From NCBI RefSeq assembly GCF_003627955.1, contig NZ_RBWS01000025.1, forward strand, positions 54,846 to 118,845: a stretch of DNA of 64,000 nt. The letters are read 5' to 3'. Of this stretch, positions 52,765 through 62,386 are shown in pieces (position 1 is the stretch's first letter; each line of letters begins with the position of its first letter). The notes beneath the pieces are model-generated. The model did not search any database, was not told where the DNA came from, and saw only the letters and a program-made list of their open reading frames with translations. Made by a program: the position numbers and the translations under genes. The stretch is from Sphingobacterium puteale (lineage in GTDB: Bacteria; Bacteroidota; Bacteroidia; Sphingobacteriales; Sphingobacteriaceae).

Positions 52765-54047
52765 AATTAGCTAATCAGACGCTCAAATATCTCTCCGTCT
52801 CCGTGCTGGTGGTTATTGCACTGTGGTCGACCATTTTTTATTTGTTTATGCTGGAAGCGATCCACGATAATATTGATGAGGAATTGGAAAATCAAAAGCG
52901 CTTAATTATTCAGGAGCTGGCTTCCGAGGCAATTGTATCTCCGGATCTGGAATTTGGAATTAACAATTATAAGGTACGTGAAATTCCCGAACAGCAAGCG
53001 ATCAAAATGCAGAATGTATACAAAGATACCATGTTGTATAAGCAGGATGATGATGATCCCGAACCAGAACTGGAGCCCGTGCGCATGCTGACAACGGCGT
53101 TTGAGCATAAAGGGCATTACTACGAACTTTCAATTATTAATTCGATGATCGAGGAGAGTGACCTGATCAAAAACCTGTTTTACTCTGTTCTGATTTTATT
53201 TGTCCTGTTGGTGGTCAGTATTGTCTTGATCAATAAGGTAGTTATTGAGCGATTATGGAGCCCCTTGTATTATTTTTTAGATCAGCTGACCAAATTTCGC
53301 CTTGGGAAATCGGATGACAAGCCAAGCATGGATACGAATATTGTGGAATTTAAAGACTTGCAGCTTGCCGTAACAACATTAATCCGACATAATGAGGAAA
53401 TCTACGAACAGCAGAAACAGTTTATCGGAAATGCCTCGCACGAATTGCAGACACCTTTGGCGATAATGATCAATAAACTTGAAATGATGGTTGAGACAGA
53501 GGGTCTGCAGTCTGAACAGGCAAATGCAATTGCCGAAGTATTAAACACTGCGGAGCGGCTGGTACGATTGAATAAGTCGCTATTGCTGCTTACCAAGATT
53601 GAAAACAGGCAATTTTTAAACAACGAGGATCTTTCGCTTAATACGCTTGTGACAAACATCGTCGAGGAACTTGAAGATATGGCCACATTTAAAAATATCA
53701 CGATACAGGTGCAGCAACAACTGGAACTTAATCTAAGCTTAGATAGTTCCCTGGCCAATATCATGGTGTCAAATTTGATCCGCAATGCTTTGTTCCATAA
53801 TATAGAGGGTGGGGAAGTCGATATTACGATCACTGAAAATGCGCTGCTGGTTGCAAATACAGGTGTTGAGGGGCCTTTGGATGCTGAACAGGTATTTTCA
53901 AGATTTTATAAATCGGATGCTTCTTCAAAGGGTACGGGGCTGGGCCTTGCAATTGTTCAGGCCATCTGTCATCTCTATGGATTTGAGGTTTCATACCATT
54001 ATGACCAAAGCAAGCATATATTTAAACTGAATTTTCCCTCGGCATAA
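52761..54047 (+). CDS. Sensor histidine kinase
   Basis: 428 residues. Two membrane helices (about 10-30 and 138-160) flanking a periplasmic domain of about 105 residues that is acidic (D-D-D-D-P-E-P-E-L-E-P). H-box N-A-S-H-E-L-Q-T-P near 225, N-box N-L-I-R-N-A-L-F-H-N near 340, G2 G-T-G-L-G-L-A-I-V near 390. The acidic periplasmic patch would suit sensing of a cation or cationic peptide, as in the PhoQ-like type, but this is only inference. Confidence 0.95.
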   Translation: MKLANQTLKYLSVSVLVVIALWSTIFYLFMLEAIHDNIDEELENQKRLIIQELASEAIVSPDLEFGINNYKVREIPEQQAIKMQNVYKDTMLYKQDDDDPEPELEPVRMLTTAFEHKGHYYELSIINSMIEESDLIKNLFYSVLILFVLLVVSIVLINKVVIERLWSPLYYFLDQLTKFRLGKSDDKPSMDTNIVEFKDLQLAVTTLIRHNEEIYEQQKQFIGNASHELQTPLAIMINKLEMMVETEGLQSEQANAIAEVLNTAERLVRLNKSLLLLTKIENRQFLNNEDLSLNTLVTNIVEELEDMATFKNITIQVQQQLELNLSLDSSLANIMVSNLIRNALFHNIEGGEVDITITENALLVANTGVEGPLDAEQVFSRFYKSDASSKGTGLGLAIVQAICHLYGFEVSYHYDQSKHIFKLNFPSA

Positions 54048-54112
54048 TTTTCATTCCAAAATCTTTACAGAATCAGGGCTTTACTTTGTAATACATTAAA
54101 AATAGTAAAGTC

Positions 54113-54562
54113 ATGAACGTTAAAATGATATTAAGTGCAGGTATTCTTGCATTCTCAACAATTGGAGCTTTTGCGCAGGATATTCCCCAAAGTCAGGTGC
54201 CTGCTGTCGTGGTAAATAGTTTTCAGCAAAAATTCCCGAAAGCAAAAGGGGTTGACTGGGAACTGAAAGCGGGTCTTTATGAAGCCGAATTTGAAACAGG
54301 TTTGTTCGGAACAGACCACGAAGTCTGGATTCAGGGCAACGGTAAAATTGTGCGCCATAAGGAAGAACTTGCAAAAAATGATTTACCAAAGGCTGTGATT
54401 GCCCATGTGAAAAAGGAATTTCCGGGCTATCGTATCGACGATGTCAAAAAGATTACGGAGGAGCAAAAGGTTACCTATGCATTCGACGTGAAAAGTGGAT
54501 CCAACGAATGGAAACTTGTTGTGGATCCCAAAGGGAATGTATTAGGAAAGGTAAGGGATTAA
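54113..54562 (+). CDS. PepSY-like (DUF2874) periplasmic protein
   Basis: 149 residues with a signal peptide ending G-A-F-A-Q-D. Two beta-lactamase-inhibitor-like/PepSY repeats: V-V-V-N-S-F-Q-Q-K-F-P-K-A and A-V-I-A-H-V-K-K-E-F-P-G-Y. Small periplasmic proteins of this kind often sit next to two-component systems in Bacteroidota and may modulate the kinase. It lies 65 bases after the kinase gene and may be a target of it; a TACTTTG near 54081 could be its promoter -7 element. Confidence 0.9.
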   Translation: MNVKMILSAGILAFSTIGAFAQDIPQSQVPAVVVNSFQQKFPKAKGVDWELKAGLYEAEFETGLFGTDHEVWIQGNGKIVRHKEELAKNDLPKAVIAHVKKEFPGYRIDDVKKITEEQKVTYAFDVKSGSNEWKLVVDPKGNVLGKVRD

Positions 54563-54596
54563 TGATTGAAAGATTTATTGTAACGGAATATCTTCC

Positions 54597-55073
54597 TTAG
54601 ATCTGTGTTTCCTGGTATTCAATTGTTTTGGCTCGGATGTCAATTTTTACCTTGTAAAACAGTCTGGATTGTGTTTTGTTGTAATAATAAATCTGATTTT
54701 CTTTTACCCAATTCGGTTTCGAAATCGAATCATTTAGAGAGGAAGTACTTATTTGTTGTAGATGGTTATCAATTTGACGAATTGCTTTATTGTTGAGTTT
54801 GATTTTATAAATCAAATCGTAGTCCCGGAGTTCGTCATCGTAATCATCGCGTAAAACTTGTATATCACCTTCAATGCAGAATCCAAGCAATGCTTCTACA
54901 CGCTCTTTGCTAGGCTTTCTCCAATTGAATAGATATAACCAAAAGATAAAAATAGGAATCAGGAGGCTCAAAAAGATCCAGCTTACCCATTTTGATTTAT
55001 TCGTGAATTGGTAGAAGATCAATAGTATTAGTCCTATCAGAATTGTAAAAAATAGGGCTAAAAAAACATTCAT
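54597..55073 (-). CDS. Small membrane protein of unknown function
   Basis: 158 residues with two N-terminal membrane helices (about 3-22 and 31-50), then a soluble basic/acidic domain ending E-Y-Q-E-T-Q-I. I see no motif. Convergent with the PepSY gene (34-base gap). Codon use is unlike its neighbours only mildly (AT-richer). May be a recently acquired or fast-evolving gene. Confidence 0.6.
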   Translation of the reverse strand: MNVFLALFFTILIGLILLIFYQFTNKSKWVSWIFLSLLIPIFIFWLYLFNWRKPSKERVEALLGFCIEGDIQVLRDDYDDELRDYDLIYKIKLNNKAIRQIDNHLQQISTSSLNDSISKPNWVKENQIYYYNKTQSRLFYKVKIDIRAKTIEYQETQI

Positions 55074-55135
55074 AAATTGTTATTAATTTGTGTTAACTAC
55101 GAATTGTATGTAGCGAATATAAAAAATTTAGAAAA

Positions 55136-55170
55136 AAAACACCTAGTTAGAGTTCGCAACTAGGTGTTTT
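55136..55170 (-). terminator. Terminator of the DUF4625 operon
   Basis: 13-bp stem AAAACACCTAGTT / AACTAGGTGTTTT with a 9-base loop, followed on the minus strand by a T-run. It is 25 bases after the DUF4625 gene stop and, being symmetric, may also act the other way. Confidence 0.9.
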
Positions 55171-55194
55171 TTATAAAATCGTCTTGTCTTTAAA

Positions 55195-56211
55195 TTAGTC
55201 TTCGCCCTCTTCTGCATGGAGTTCGAAAGACAATTTCACTACATCATCACCGGGAAATTTGGCGGCGTAATCCGAGAGGTTCCAATCGTCACGCGTGATT
55301 TTTGACTTTATCGTTGAATCGCTGAATTTGCGAAGAACATAGGAAACTTCTTTCTCGCCTTCATTGTCTTTCCCAGCAGTAAAATAGGTTATGATACCCG
55401 TGGTTTCAGTAGCGCCATTCACGATTGTGCCGTCCTCATATTTTGTTTCTCTGGTCTGAAATATCGCTCCGCTTTCATTTGTGCTTTTTGAATTCAAGAC
55501 AAAAGCTGCACCAGAAAGGAATGCTTTGTAATGATCTGCAGTCGCTTTGTCTTTGATGTACTGCCCCTGAATTTCTTTACCGCTGGCATCAAACTGTTTG
55601 AACTCGATTTTATAAATTCCTGCTGGTTTAAGATGAGCGTGTCCAGCTAGCGCTTTGCCGGTACCATCGAAGCTGATGGTCGTAGGTTCGACGTTTTCTT
55701 TGTCAGCAAGGTCATGAAAATGATTGCCATGTGCTTCACCTTTAACTTCTGTAAAAATCAGTTTATAGCTTGCTTTAACATCTGCGGCCTGTATGGTCAA
55801 TGGCGACTCCAAAGTTGCCGTATTTCCGGCTTTGTCGGTTACCATAAAGTGAAAATGATATTGACCGGCAGGAGCTTCGGATGGGATGTCCATGTGCTCA
55901 TGAAAAGTCGCATTTCTTTTGCCCACATATTTCTCGTCGGTATAAACTTTAGCAAACTTGAAGTTACCTCCGCCCTCCTGGTGGATCTCGATAACAATTT
56001 TGTCGATGAGTGCCTCTGCCATAATATCACCTTCTAGGTGGAGATCCGAGCCTGCTTTTACGGTTTTATTGTTGTCGGATCCGATTTCCATGGTGCCGAT
56101 CTCGGGTTTCGTTGAAACAGGAACATCAGCATCGTCTTTCTTACAGGAAGACAGGAAGCCAAAGAAAAGTGCTGTAAACAGTAATAGGAAGTTAATGTTT
56201 CTAGTTTTCAT
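55195..56211 (-). CDS. DUF4625 lipoprotein, long form with histidine-rich regions
   Basis: 338 residues, lipobox F-L-S-S-C-K-K-D-D near residue 23. Two or more Ig-like modules: the first (about 50-145) has H-E-H-M-D-I-P-S-E-A-P-A-G-Q-Y-H-F-H-F-M-V-T-D, the pattern of DUF4625. Histidine-rich motifs: H-G-N-H-F-H-D and A-G-H-A-H-L, which could bind zinc or another metal. Third gene of the receptor operon. Confidence 0.8.
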   Translation of the reverse strand: MKTRNINFLLLFTALFFGFLSSCKKDDADVPVSTKPEIGTMEIGSDNNKTVKAGSDLHLEGDIMAEALIDKIVIEIHQEGGGNFKFAKVYTDEKYVGKRNATFHEHMDIPSEAPAGQYHFHFMVTDKAGNTATLESPLTIQAADVKASYKLIFTEVKGEAHGNHFHDLADKENVEPTTISFDGTGKALAGHAHLKPAGIYKIEFKQFDASGKEIQGQYIKDKATADHYKAFLSGAAFVLNSKSTNESGAIFQTRETKYEDGTIVNGATETTGIITYFTAGKDNEGEKEVSYVLRKFSDSTIKSKITRDDWNLSDYAAKFPGDDVVKLSFELHAEEGED

Positions 56212-56274
56212 CTGCATTGGATTTAAAATTTATGATATAAAATAATTGAAGTATAGTTGCGTGTTAATAAAGCG

Positions 56275-56763
56275 TTATTCAACGATGCGTACGCTGATTC
56301 CACGTTGTGTGCTCCAGCCGGATTGATCCGTCACCTGAATCATAAAATGATAATTTCCGGGATCGATGTCCGCAGGGACGTCGATCTGAAGTTGGGCATC
56401 ATACTGTTGTGGGTGCCCGGGTATATTGACGGACTTGACAAGAACAAATGGTTTGACCGGTTTTTTGACGGGTTCTAATGTGCATTCCTCTACCTCGGTA
56501 CTGTGGGAGTGATGGTCAAAATTATGATGCACGTCAATGCTATAACTGCCCAGGGCGACATTGTCGGATAGTTTTGCGTGGAAGGTAAAACTGGATCCGC
56601 GTTTGATGGGACTACACTGCTTTGGAAAAGCTGTTGCTGCACTGAGATCAATGGTTGGTTTTTCGGTGTCAATATTTTCCTTATCCTTCTTACAGGCGAT
56701 GGTAAAGGCCAGCATCAAGGCCATAAGTGCATAAGGTTTCAGTTTCTGCGTCTGTGTATTCAT
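56275..56763 (-). CDS. DUF4625 lipoprotein, short form with histidine cluster
   Basis: 162 residues from M-N-T-Q-T at 56763; seven extra residues of the longer frame would make a poor signal peptide. Lipobox A-F-T-I-A-C-K-K-D. One DUF4625 module: I-D-V-H-H-N-F-D-H-H-S-H with five histidines in twelve residues, then P-G-N-Y-H-F-M-I-Q-V-T-D-Q-S-G-W. It sits between the receptor and the longer DUF4625 gene; together they look like a metal-capturing surface pair. Confidence 0.85.
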   Translation of the reverse strand: MNTQTQKLKPYALMALMLAFTIACKKDKENIDTEKPTIDLSAATAFPKQCSPIKRGSSFTFHAKLSDNVALGSYSIDVHHNFDHHSHSTEVEECTLEPVKKPVKPFVLVKSVNIPGHPQQYDAQLQIDVPADIDPGNYHFMIQVTDQSGWSTQRGISVRIVE

Positions 56764-56816
56764 TTTTATCATGATTTTAATCAATTAGTTGTGCTGTGAT
56801 TGGATGAATATGTTGA

Positions 56817-58997
56817 TTAGCTTGGGTTTTCCTTCCCGAATGGTATGCCAACCGATAGGACGATATTTCGTCCCTGTTCCGGGAGCGATATCAGGCGGTA
56901 AAAACTGGTATGATCCATATATTTGGTGTTAAACATATTCTGGACCTGTAAGCGCAATTGCAGCGCTGATTTGCCCCATGTCAACTGTGTTCCCGCTCTG
57001 AAATTGAAGACTTGGTAACCTGCTGTTTTTTCTTCGGGTGGGACAATATGGTCTTGCCCGGTGGTCCATTTACAATCCAAAGAGATGTAAGGCTCCTGAA
57101 AATGCGTGCTGCTTTTGGGAAACCAACTGAGGTCGACCAAAAGTGAAGGCGCAGGTGAGAAGGGCAATGTGTAGCCTTTCTTGCTGCCGGATAATTGCTC
57201 GGATCGAACATATTCACCCAATAATTCTACTTTCCAGTGAGTTAAGGGGCGATATTCCATTTTTAGTTCAGCTCCATAACGACGTACTTTGCTTTCGGCA
57301 TACTCAAATATTTGATTACCGGCTCCATAATACTGATCATAACCGGATGTAGGATTGAGGTAGATATAATTTGCAAAATAATTGAAAAAAGGTGTGAAAG
57401 CAAGGTATATATTTCTCGAACGCCGGGCCAGCGAAAAGTCGGCTTGATAAGATTGCTCGGGTGAAAGCGATGCGTTACCTTTTTCATAACTGAAATAATG
57501 ATAATTTACCCCGTTGGCGGCGAGTTCCTGTGCAATAGGAACCCGGAAACTTTTACCAACATTCAGTTTGGTTTCCCATGAGCCGATTTGTCGTGTTGCC
57601 CCTAACGACCAGACCAAGCTATTGAAACTACGGCGAAGTTCATCTGCCCTGACGACATGAACCGATTGATTGTTTTCCAGCATGGATGCAAACCAGTCCT
57701 GATAGGGCGAGGTATGTATATGGCTATAGTCATAGCGTAAAGCACCATAGAGTATCGTTTGATCGTTGATCGGATATTGGTCATGGATAAAAGCTCCCAG
57801 GGCTTGCTGTTTGTACGATGGGATCAGGAAACTCCAGCCAGCTATCTTATTATGCTGGTATTCCGCATTCCCCCCGACGGTGAGCCGGTGATTGCCCAGG
57901 GTGAACTGGTCTTTCAGCGTAATATTAACAATCTCTTTATCATAGCGCCGTTCAAGATGTATGGGAGTGTTCATATCCTGAGGATAAACGGGGGGCATAT
58001 ACCCATGTGCGGTATAGTTGTTGAATTCTTGGCGATAATTTCTTTGATAGCCAAGATCCACCCAGATCTTGTGGTTGCCCTGTACGATATAATTTCGATT
58101 GATGAGCTTAAAATGATTAACCTGCTGGCTTGGGTAGAGAATGTCCCGGTCGGATTGGTCGTACAAGGCGGTATTCACTCCCCGTGGCTCTAAACCATGT
58201 GCATTGGCAAAAAATCCTATTCTAGTATGATAATTGCTTAGATAGACAATGGAGGAAAATCGTTCGGAGTTATATCCACCCCTTAGCTGAAAGCTGGTCT
58301 CCCGTCCGGCTGTATTGCGCACCTGACGATCCTTTAACCGGACCGCATAATTGTACACATAGACTGTGTCAGTTGGTACGCGATAGTCGGCATAATCCAG
58401 ATGGGTGACACCGCCACCAAAGACCCAATTGCCTTTTCGGCCCTGTAGTTGCAGGGATCCACCATAGGTAGCATTGTTTGATTTAGTCAATAAATTGACA
58501 ACACCTTTCAGTCCATTTCCTTGTAGTTCGGCTGGTGGCGATAGTCGGATGACACCGCCAATGGCATCCGACCCGTACATAAATGAGCCGGCTCCCTTAA
58601 TGATTTCAGCAGTGCCGATGCTGTATTGATCAATTTCCAATCCATGATCCAAACCCCATTGCTGCCCTTCGTGCTTAATCCCATTTTCTACGGTGGCTAC
58701 CCGATTAAAGCCCAGGCCCCGAATCTGTGGTTTGGATTGACTGGCACCTATACCTATCGCATTGACGCCGGGTAACCGGCTTAAGGTTTGCATCAAACTA
58801 CCTGCCTGGTATTTCTGTATGGAATCGCTGCTTAAGACATCCACAGATAGGACGCCCTCCGCAGCGTGTTTATAACGTTTTCCCTCAACATATACCTCCC
58901 GTAGTCCAATGTTTTTGACCGCTTTCTCCTGTGCAAAAGCGGAATGTAACATACTATAGGTGAGTAATAGAGTGAAAACCGTACGCCTGTTCATCAA
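56817..58997 (-). CDS. TonB-dependent receptor, probably for metal uptake
   Basis: 726 residues, no carboxypeptidase-type extension. Signal peptide (H-S-A-F-A-Q), plug domain about 30-160 with G-L-G-F-N-R-V-A-T-V-E-N-G-I and G-Q-Q-W-G-L-D-H-G-L-E-I-D, K-G-A-G-S-F-M-Y-G-S-D-A-I-G-G-V, and barrel ending V-L-S-V-G-I-P-F. The H-x-x-Q-Q-W-G-x-D-H-G motif resembles the zinc-type ZnuD/heme-like family. With the histidine-rich DUF4625 lipoproteins it suggests zinc or another divalent metal. Inference. Confidence 0.88.
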   Translation of the reverse strand: MMNRRTVFTLLLTYSMLHSAFAQEKAVKNIGLREVYVEGKRYKHAAEGVLSVDVLSSDSIQKYQAGSLMQTLSRLPGVNAIGIGASQSKPQIRGLGFNRVATVENGIKHEGQQWGLDHGLEIDQYSIGTAEIIKGAGSFMYGSDAIGGVIRLSPPAELQGNGLKGVVNLLTKSNNATYGGSLQLQGRKGNWVFGGGVTHLDYADYRVPTDTVYVYNYAVRLKDRQVRNTAGRETSFQLRGGYNSERFSSIVYLSNYHTRIGFFANAHGLEPRGVNTALYDQSDRDILYPSQQVNHFKLINRNYIVQGNHKIWVDLGYQRNYRQEFNNYTAHGYMPPVYPQDMNTPIHLERRYDKEIVNITLKDQFTLGNHRLTVGGNAEYQHNKIAGWSFLIPSYKQQALGAFIHDQYPINDQTILYGALRYDYSHIHTSPYQDWFASMLENNQSVHVVRADELRRSFNSLVWSLGATRQIGSWETKLNVGKSFRVPIAQELAANGVNYHYFSYEKGNASLSPEQSYQADFSLARRSRNIYLAFTPFFNYFANYIYLNPTSGYDQYYGAGNQIFEYAESKVRRYGAELKMEYRPLTHWKVELLGEYVRSEQLSGSKKGYTLPFSPAPSLLVDLSWFPKSSTHFQEPYISLDCKWTTGQDHIVPPEEKTAGYQVFNFRAGTQLTWGKSALQLRLQVQNMFNTKYMDHTSFYRLISLPEQGRNIVLSVGIPFGKENPS

Positions 58998-59023
58998 TTA
59001 TTGAGTTGTTTGTAAATTATATA

Positions 59024-59079
59024 TTGCAATTAAGTTGCAACAAATATAGGTAAAAAGATTTTAAAAGCAACTGTGTTGC
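59024..59079. promoter_or_regulatory. Cluster of GTTGCAA-type palindromes upstream of the metal receptor
   Basis: TTGCAA (59024-59029), GTTGCAAC (59034-59041, palindrome) and GCAAC-TGT-GTTGC (59067-59079). All fit a shared core TGCAAC/GTTGCA within 56 bases of each other, upstream of the receptor start at 58997. Candidate binding sites of a metalloregulator (Fur/Zur-type). Confidence 0.5.
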
Positions 59080-59140
59080 GTAATAAGAGTATGATAATAA
59101 ATCCCTGAAATCAGCGATAAAAAGAAGTCTGTAGGTCAAC

Positions 59141-59148
59141 TATCTTTG
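59141..59148 (+). promoter_or_regulatory. -7 box of the lipoprotein gene
   Basis: TATCTTTG, a perfect TAnnTTTG match 110 bases upstream of the 59259 gene. The -33 element is not clear. Confidence 0.45.
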
Positions 59149-59258
59149 AGTAAGCTGATTATCGGGTTGCTGCGGCAGTTTTTTCGAGGTCAATACGTAA
59201 TGAGCAGAATGGAGCGTTTATAAATAGAAAAACAAATAAACTATAAAATATATCAACA

Positions 59259-59732
59259 ATGATGAAGCAATTTATGACAGGCATCCTGACCGCTGCGGTA
59301 CTGACGATGTCAAGTTGTGGTTCAGGAACCAAAGATCCCGCAACTTACAACAATTCAATTATCACGGTCATCAATGGAAGTGAAAAGCATATCACCGATA
59401 TGAATGCTGCCATGAATGCCTCCGATTATGCAAAGGCGGAGCAGGTCCGTTCGGATTGGGAGAAATCCTTGAATGAAGATATCAAGAAAGTGGAGGATCT
59501 CGGTGATTTCAAAGGCGATGCCAATTTTCAGAAGGCGGTACTCGATGGTCTCAACGGTTATAAAAAGATCGTTACCGAAGACTATCCAAAGCTGATCGAG
59601 TTGCGCAAAAACAAGACTCCAGATGCAGCCACAGAATCCGCCCTGCTGGATAATATCAATAAGGCTTTTGAAAACATGGGTAATGGCGTGAATAAAGCAT
59701 CCACGGAATTTGAAAATAAATATAAGGGATAA
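59259..59732 (+). CDS. LIC11966-like surface lipoprotein, probably helical
   Basis: 157 residues, lipobox L-T-M-S-S-C-G-S-G near residue 20. The mature domain looks all-alpha with many D/E/K/N: I-I-T-V-I-N-G-S-E-K-H, A-K-A-E-Q-V-R-S-D-W-E-K-S-L, and so on. The pattern fits proteins called 'LIC11966 family surface protein'. Function unknown. Stands alone between a promoter and a terminator. Confidence 0.75.
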   Translation: MMKQFMTGILTAAVLTMSSCGSGTKDPATYNNSIITVINGSEKHITDMNAAMNASDYAKAEQVRSDWEKSLNEDIKKVEDLGDFKGDANFQKAVLDGLNGYKKIVTEDYPKLIELRKNKTPDAATESALLDNINKAFENMGNGVNKASTEFENKYKG

Positions 59733-59757
59733 GCGCCATATCATTTAATCAACAAAG

Positions 59758-59790
59758 GAGTCGTATCATATTTTGATGCGACTTCTTTTT
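59758..59790 (+). terminator. Terminator of the lipoprotein gene
   Basis: Imperfect stem GAGTCGTATCA with TTGATGCGACTTC, followed by a T-run of five; 25 bases after the stop codon. Confidence 0.65.
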
Positions 59791-60030
59791 GTTGTGGAAG
59801 GGTATAGCGTTTGTCTGGAACTGAAGCATTAAAAGAGATGCAAATAAAATGTTAAAGCTGAAGGACTTTTCATTGATTCTCGTATTTTTATGTAGATTTA
59901 TGCGACAAAATGCTGGTGTAAAACCTGTGCGATCAGTTAAATTTTTGTGATGGCGGCGGGAATACCGACGATCTGTATGATTGGGGAGGATTCCCTATAC
60001 TTCGAAAGATAATTTAATATATTATATCTA

Positions 60031-60765
60031 ATGAAAATTATTTCAATTTTATCCAATGCTGTCACCTTGTGTTTTCTATGCTCAGCGACGGCACTTTGGG
60101 CTCAGGGGGATCAAAAGAAGCTAGATTACCTGGTGTTGATGAATGCTGACACCTTGTATGGGAAGATTTCATCTGTAAAGGACAATAAACTTAAATTTGA
60201 AAATCAACAAAAGGAAAAGGTGGCATTTACTCCTGACCAAGTTTATCGTGCGTACTGGCAGTCCAAAAAGAAAGTATATGCACCATCCTATGTAGAAAAA
60301 GGATTGGAAGTAGTCCCCGGAACAAGCCCAAAAATGTATCGCATACAGAAGGGAAACGATCAGGGGCCAACTTTTGCGGAAGTGCTCGCCGATGGTGAAA
60401 TAATGGCCTATTATGTTTCAGAACTAAAATTTAATGGCGGTGCCGCAGTAAATGTTAGTGGCGGCGGTGCCGGAATGATGCCAACGATATTGGTTAATAA
60501 GAATAAATATGCATATGCACTGAAAAAGGGGACTGGCGAGGTCGCTGAAATCAATAGCAACAATAATGGCCTATTTAGCAATGCTAAAAAGAAAAGACAG
60601 ATTACCTTCACACAGTTAATTAATGATGAGCCAGAGCTACTTGCTGAATTTGAAAAAGAGCAAAAGTATAATTATGATGTATTTATTAAATACATTATGC
60701 GATACAATGAGCTGCAGCAGGCAAAAGCATCTCCTTCAGACCAATCGAGACTGTTTATTTACTAA
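60031..60765 (+). CDS. Exported protein of unknown function
   Basis: 244 residues with a signal peptide ending A-L-W-A-Q-G. The start resembles proteins with L-x-N-x-D-T-L-Y-G-K-I-x-x-V-x-x-x-K-L-x-F (residues 36-60), seen in many Bacteroidota exported proteins of unknown function; the C-terminus is helical and charged (E-F-E-K-E-Q-K-Y-N-Y-D-V-F). It is 29 bases upstream of lepB and probably co-transcribed. The function is not known. Confidence 0.75.
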   Translation: MKIISILSNAVTLCFLCSATALWAQGDQKKLDYLVLMNADTLYGKISSVKDNKLKFENQQKEKVAFTPDQVYRAYWQSKKKVYAPSYVEKGLEVVPGTSPKMYRIQKGNDQGPTFAEVLADGEIMAYYVSELKFNGGAAVNVSGGGAGMMPTILVNKNKYAYALKKGTGEVAEINSNNNGLFSNAKKKRQITFTQLINDEPELLAEFEKEQKYNYDVFIKYIMRYNELQQAKASPSDQSRLFIY

Positions 60766-60794
60766 TATTTATCATTTTTGATAAAAAACAAAAT

Positions 60795-62369
60795 ATGGCG
60801 CTTATTATTTTTATTGTTCTGACCATTATTGCTGCTTATGGTTTTTGGCTTTTGTTTGTGAAAGCAGGGCGTCGTGGCTGGGAGGGTATTGTTCCTGTTT
60901 ATAGCCAATGGATTCAAGGACAGATAACCGGTCGGCCTGTTTGGTATATTATATTGTTGATCATTCCGATCGTGAATGTCTTTGTCTTTTATAATTTATA
61001 CCTGGATTTTATCCATTGTTTTGGCAAAAGGAGATTTTGGGAAAACTGTGCAGCTGTATTAGTCCCCTTTGTCGTATTGCCGCTCTGGGGAAGGGACAAA
61101 AACGTTCAATTTCTAAATGGACTTTATGCTAAAAAACTGAAAGCTTCAGCTGAGGGCACACAGCTGACAAAAGATGATAAACTGAGGCTGCTGCATGAAT
61201 CCTACAATGAATTTAAAATCAAATATCCCTATAAGAAATCTATCTTGCGAGAGTGGGCGGATGCTATTGTCTTTGCAACGGTTGCCGCAACGCTGATCCG
61301 CGGTTTCTTGCTGGAAGCTTTTATGATCCCTTCGGGTTCTATGCAACAATCGCTTTTGATCGGCGATTATTTATTTGTCAGTAAGTTGAATTATGGACCC
61401 CGTATTCCCAATACGCCGATTGCTTTTCCTTTTGCACATCATACCATGCCTTTATTTGGTGGTAAAGCATTTTCTGAACTGATCGAACTTCCTTATAAGC
61501 GGTTGCCCGGTTTTCAGGAGATCAAACGTAATGATGTTATTGTTTTTAATGCACCTGCCGGAGATTCTGTCGCGATAGAAAATCAGGATCAGCCTTATTA
61601 CGATCTGGTTCGCTCGATGGGTTACGAAGCCGTCCATCAACAGTTTACTATTCAAACACGTCCAGTGGACAAGCGGGAGCATTTGATCAAACGCTGTGTT
61701 GGAATGCCGGGTGATAAAATCAGCATGCGCGATGCTGTACTCTATGTAAACGATCGACCCGGCTTCGTTGCTCCAGAAAGTCAGATGGATTATATTGTGA
61801 TGACTGATGAGACAGGCCTGGATGAACAGCGAATGCGCGATATGGGGATCGAAATCGCACAGGTTCAGCCCGGAGTGTATATCCTCTTTCTAACACCTGA
61901 GCAGGTTAACATGGTGAAATCTTGGTCTAATGTTAAATCCATGCAGATGAACCTGCGCAAACCAGGGGATCCGGAAGCTAATACATTCCCGAATGATCCA
62001 CAGTACAAATGGAATTACGATAACTTTGGACCTTTTGTGATTCCAAAAAAGGGGATGAAAGTTGCTTTGAATGCGCAAACATTCCCGCTTTATGAACGCG
62101 CGATCCGGGTCTATGAAAAAAACCGTCTGGAAAAGAAGGCAGATGGTTTATACCTGAATGGCAACAAGGTGGATTCCTATACATTCAAAATGGACTACTA
62201 TTGGATGATGGGGGACAATCGGCATAACTCGTTGGATGCAAGAGATTGGGGCTTTGTGCCGGAAGATCATATTGTGGGTAAAGCTTTATTTACCTGGATG
62301 AGCTGGAATACAGATGGGAATGGATTTTCTAAAATACGCTGGAACCGGATTTTCAAGGGGATCAATTGA
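60795..62369 (+). CDS. lepB: Signal peptidase I
   Basis: 524 residues, longer than the E. coli enzyme because of an N-terminal DUF5684-type three-helix membrane domain (about 1-110) and inserted loops. Catalytic serine in M-I-P-S-G-S-M-Q-Q-S-L near residue 180 and lysine in H-L-I-K-R-C-V-G-M-P-G-D-K near 300; the final box is M-G-D-N-R-H-N-S-L-D-A-R-D-W-G. Cleaves signal peptides on the periplasmic side. All catalytic residues are intact. Confidence 0.95.
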   Translation: MALIIFIVLTIIAAYGFWLLFVKAGRRGWEGIVPVYSQWIQGQITGRPVWYIILLIIPIVNVFVFYNLYLDFIHCFGKRRFWENCAAVLVPFVVLPLWGRDKNVQFLNGLYAKKLKASAEGTQLTKDDKLRLLHESYNEFKIKYPYKKSILREWADAIVFATVAATLIRGFLLEAFMIPSGSMQQSLLIGDYLFVSKLNYGPRIPNTPIAFPFAHHTMPLFGGKAFSELIELPYKRLPGFQEIKRNDVIVFNAPAGDSVAIENQDQPYYDLVRSMGYEAVHQQFTIQTRPVDKREHLIKRCVGMPGDKISMRDAVLYVNDRPGFVAPESQMDYIVMTDETGLDEQRMRDMGIEIAQVQPGVYILFLTPEQVNMVKSWSNVKSMQMNLRKPGDPEANTFPNDPQYKWNYDNFGPFVIPKKGMKVALNAQTFPLYERAIRVYEKNRLEKKADGLYLNGNKVDSYTFKMDYYWMMGDNRHNSLDARDWGFVPEDHIVGKALFTWMSWNTDGNGFSKIRWNRIFKGIN

Positions 62370-62386
62370 GAAAACAATTCCAAAAA

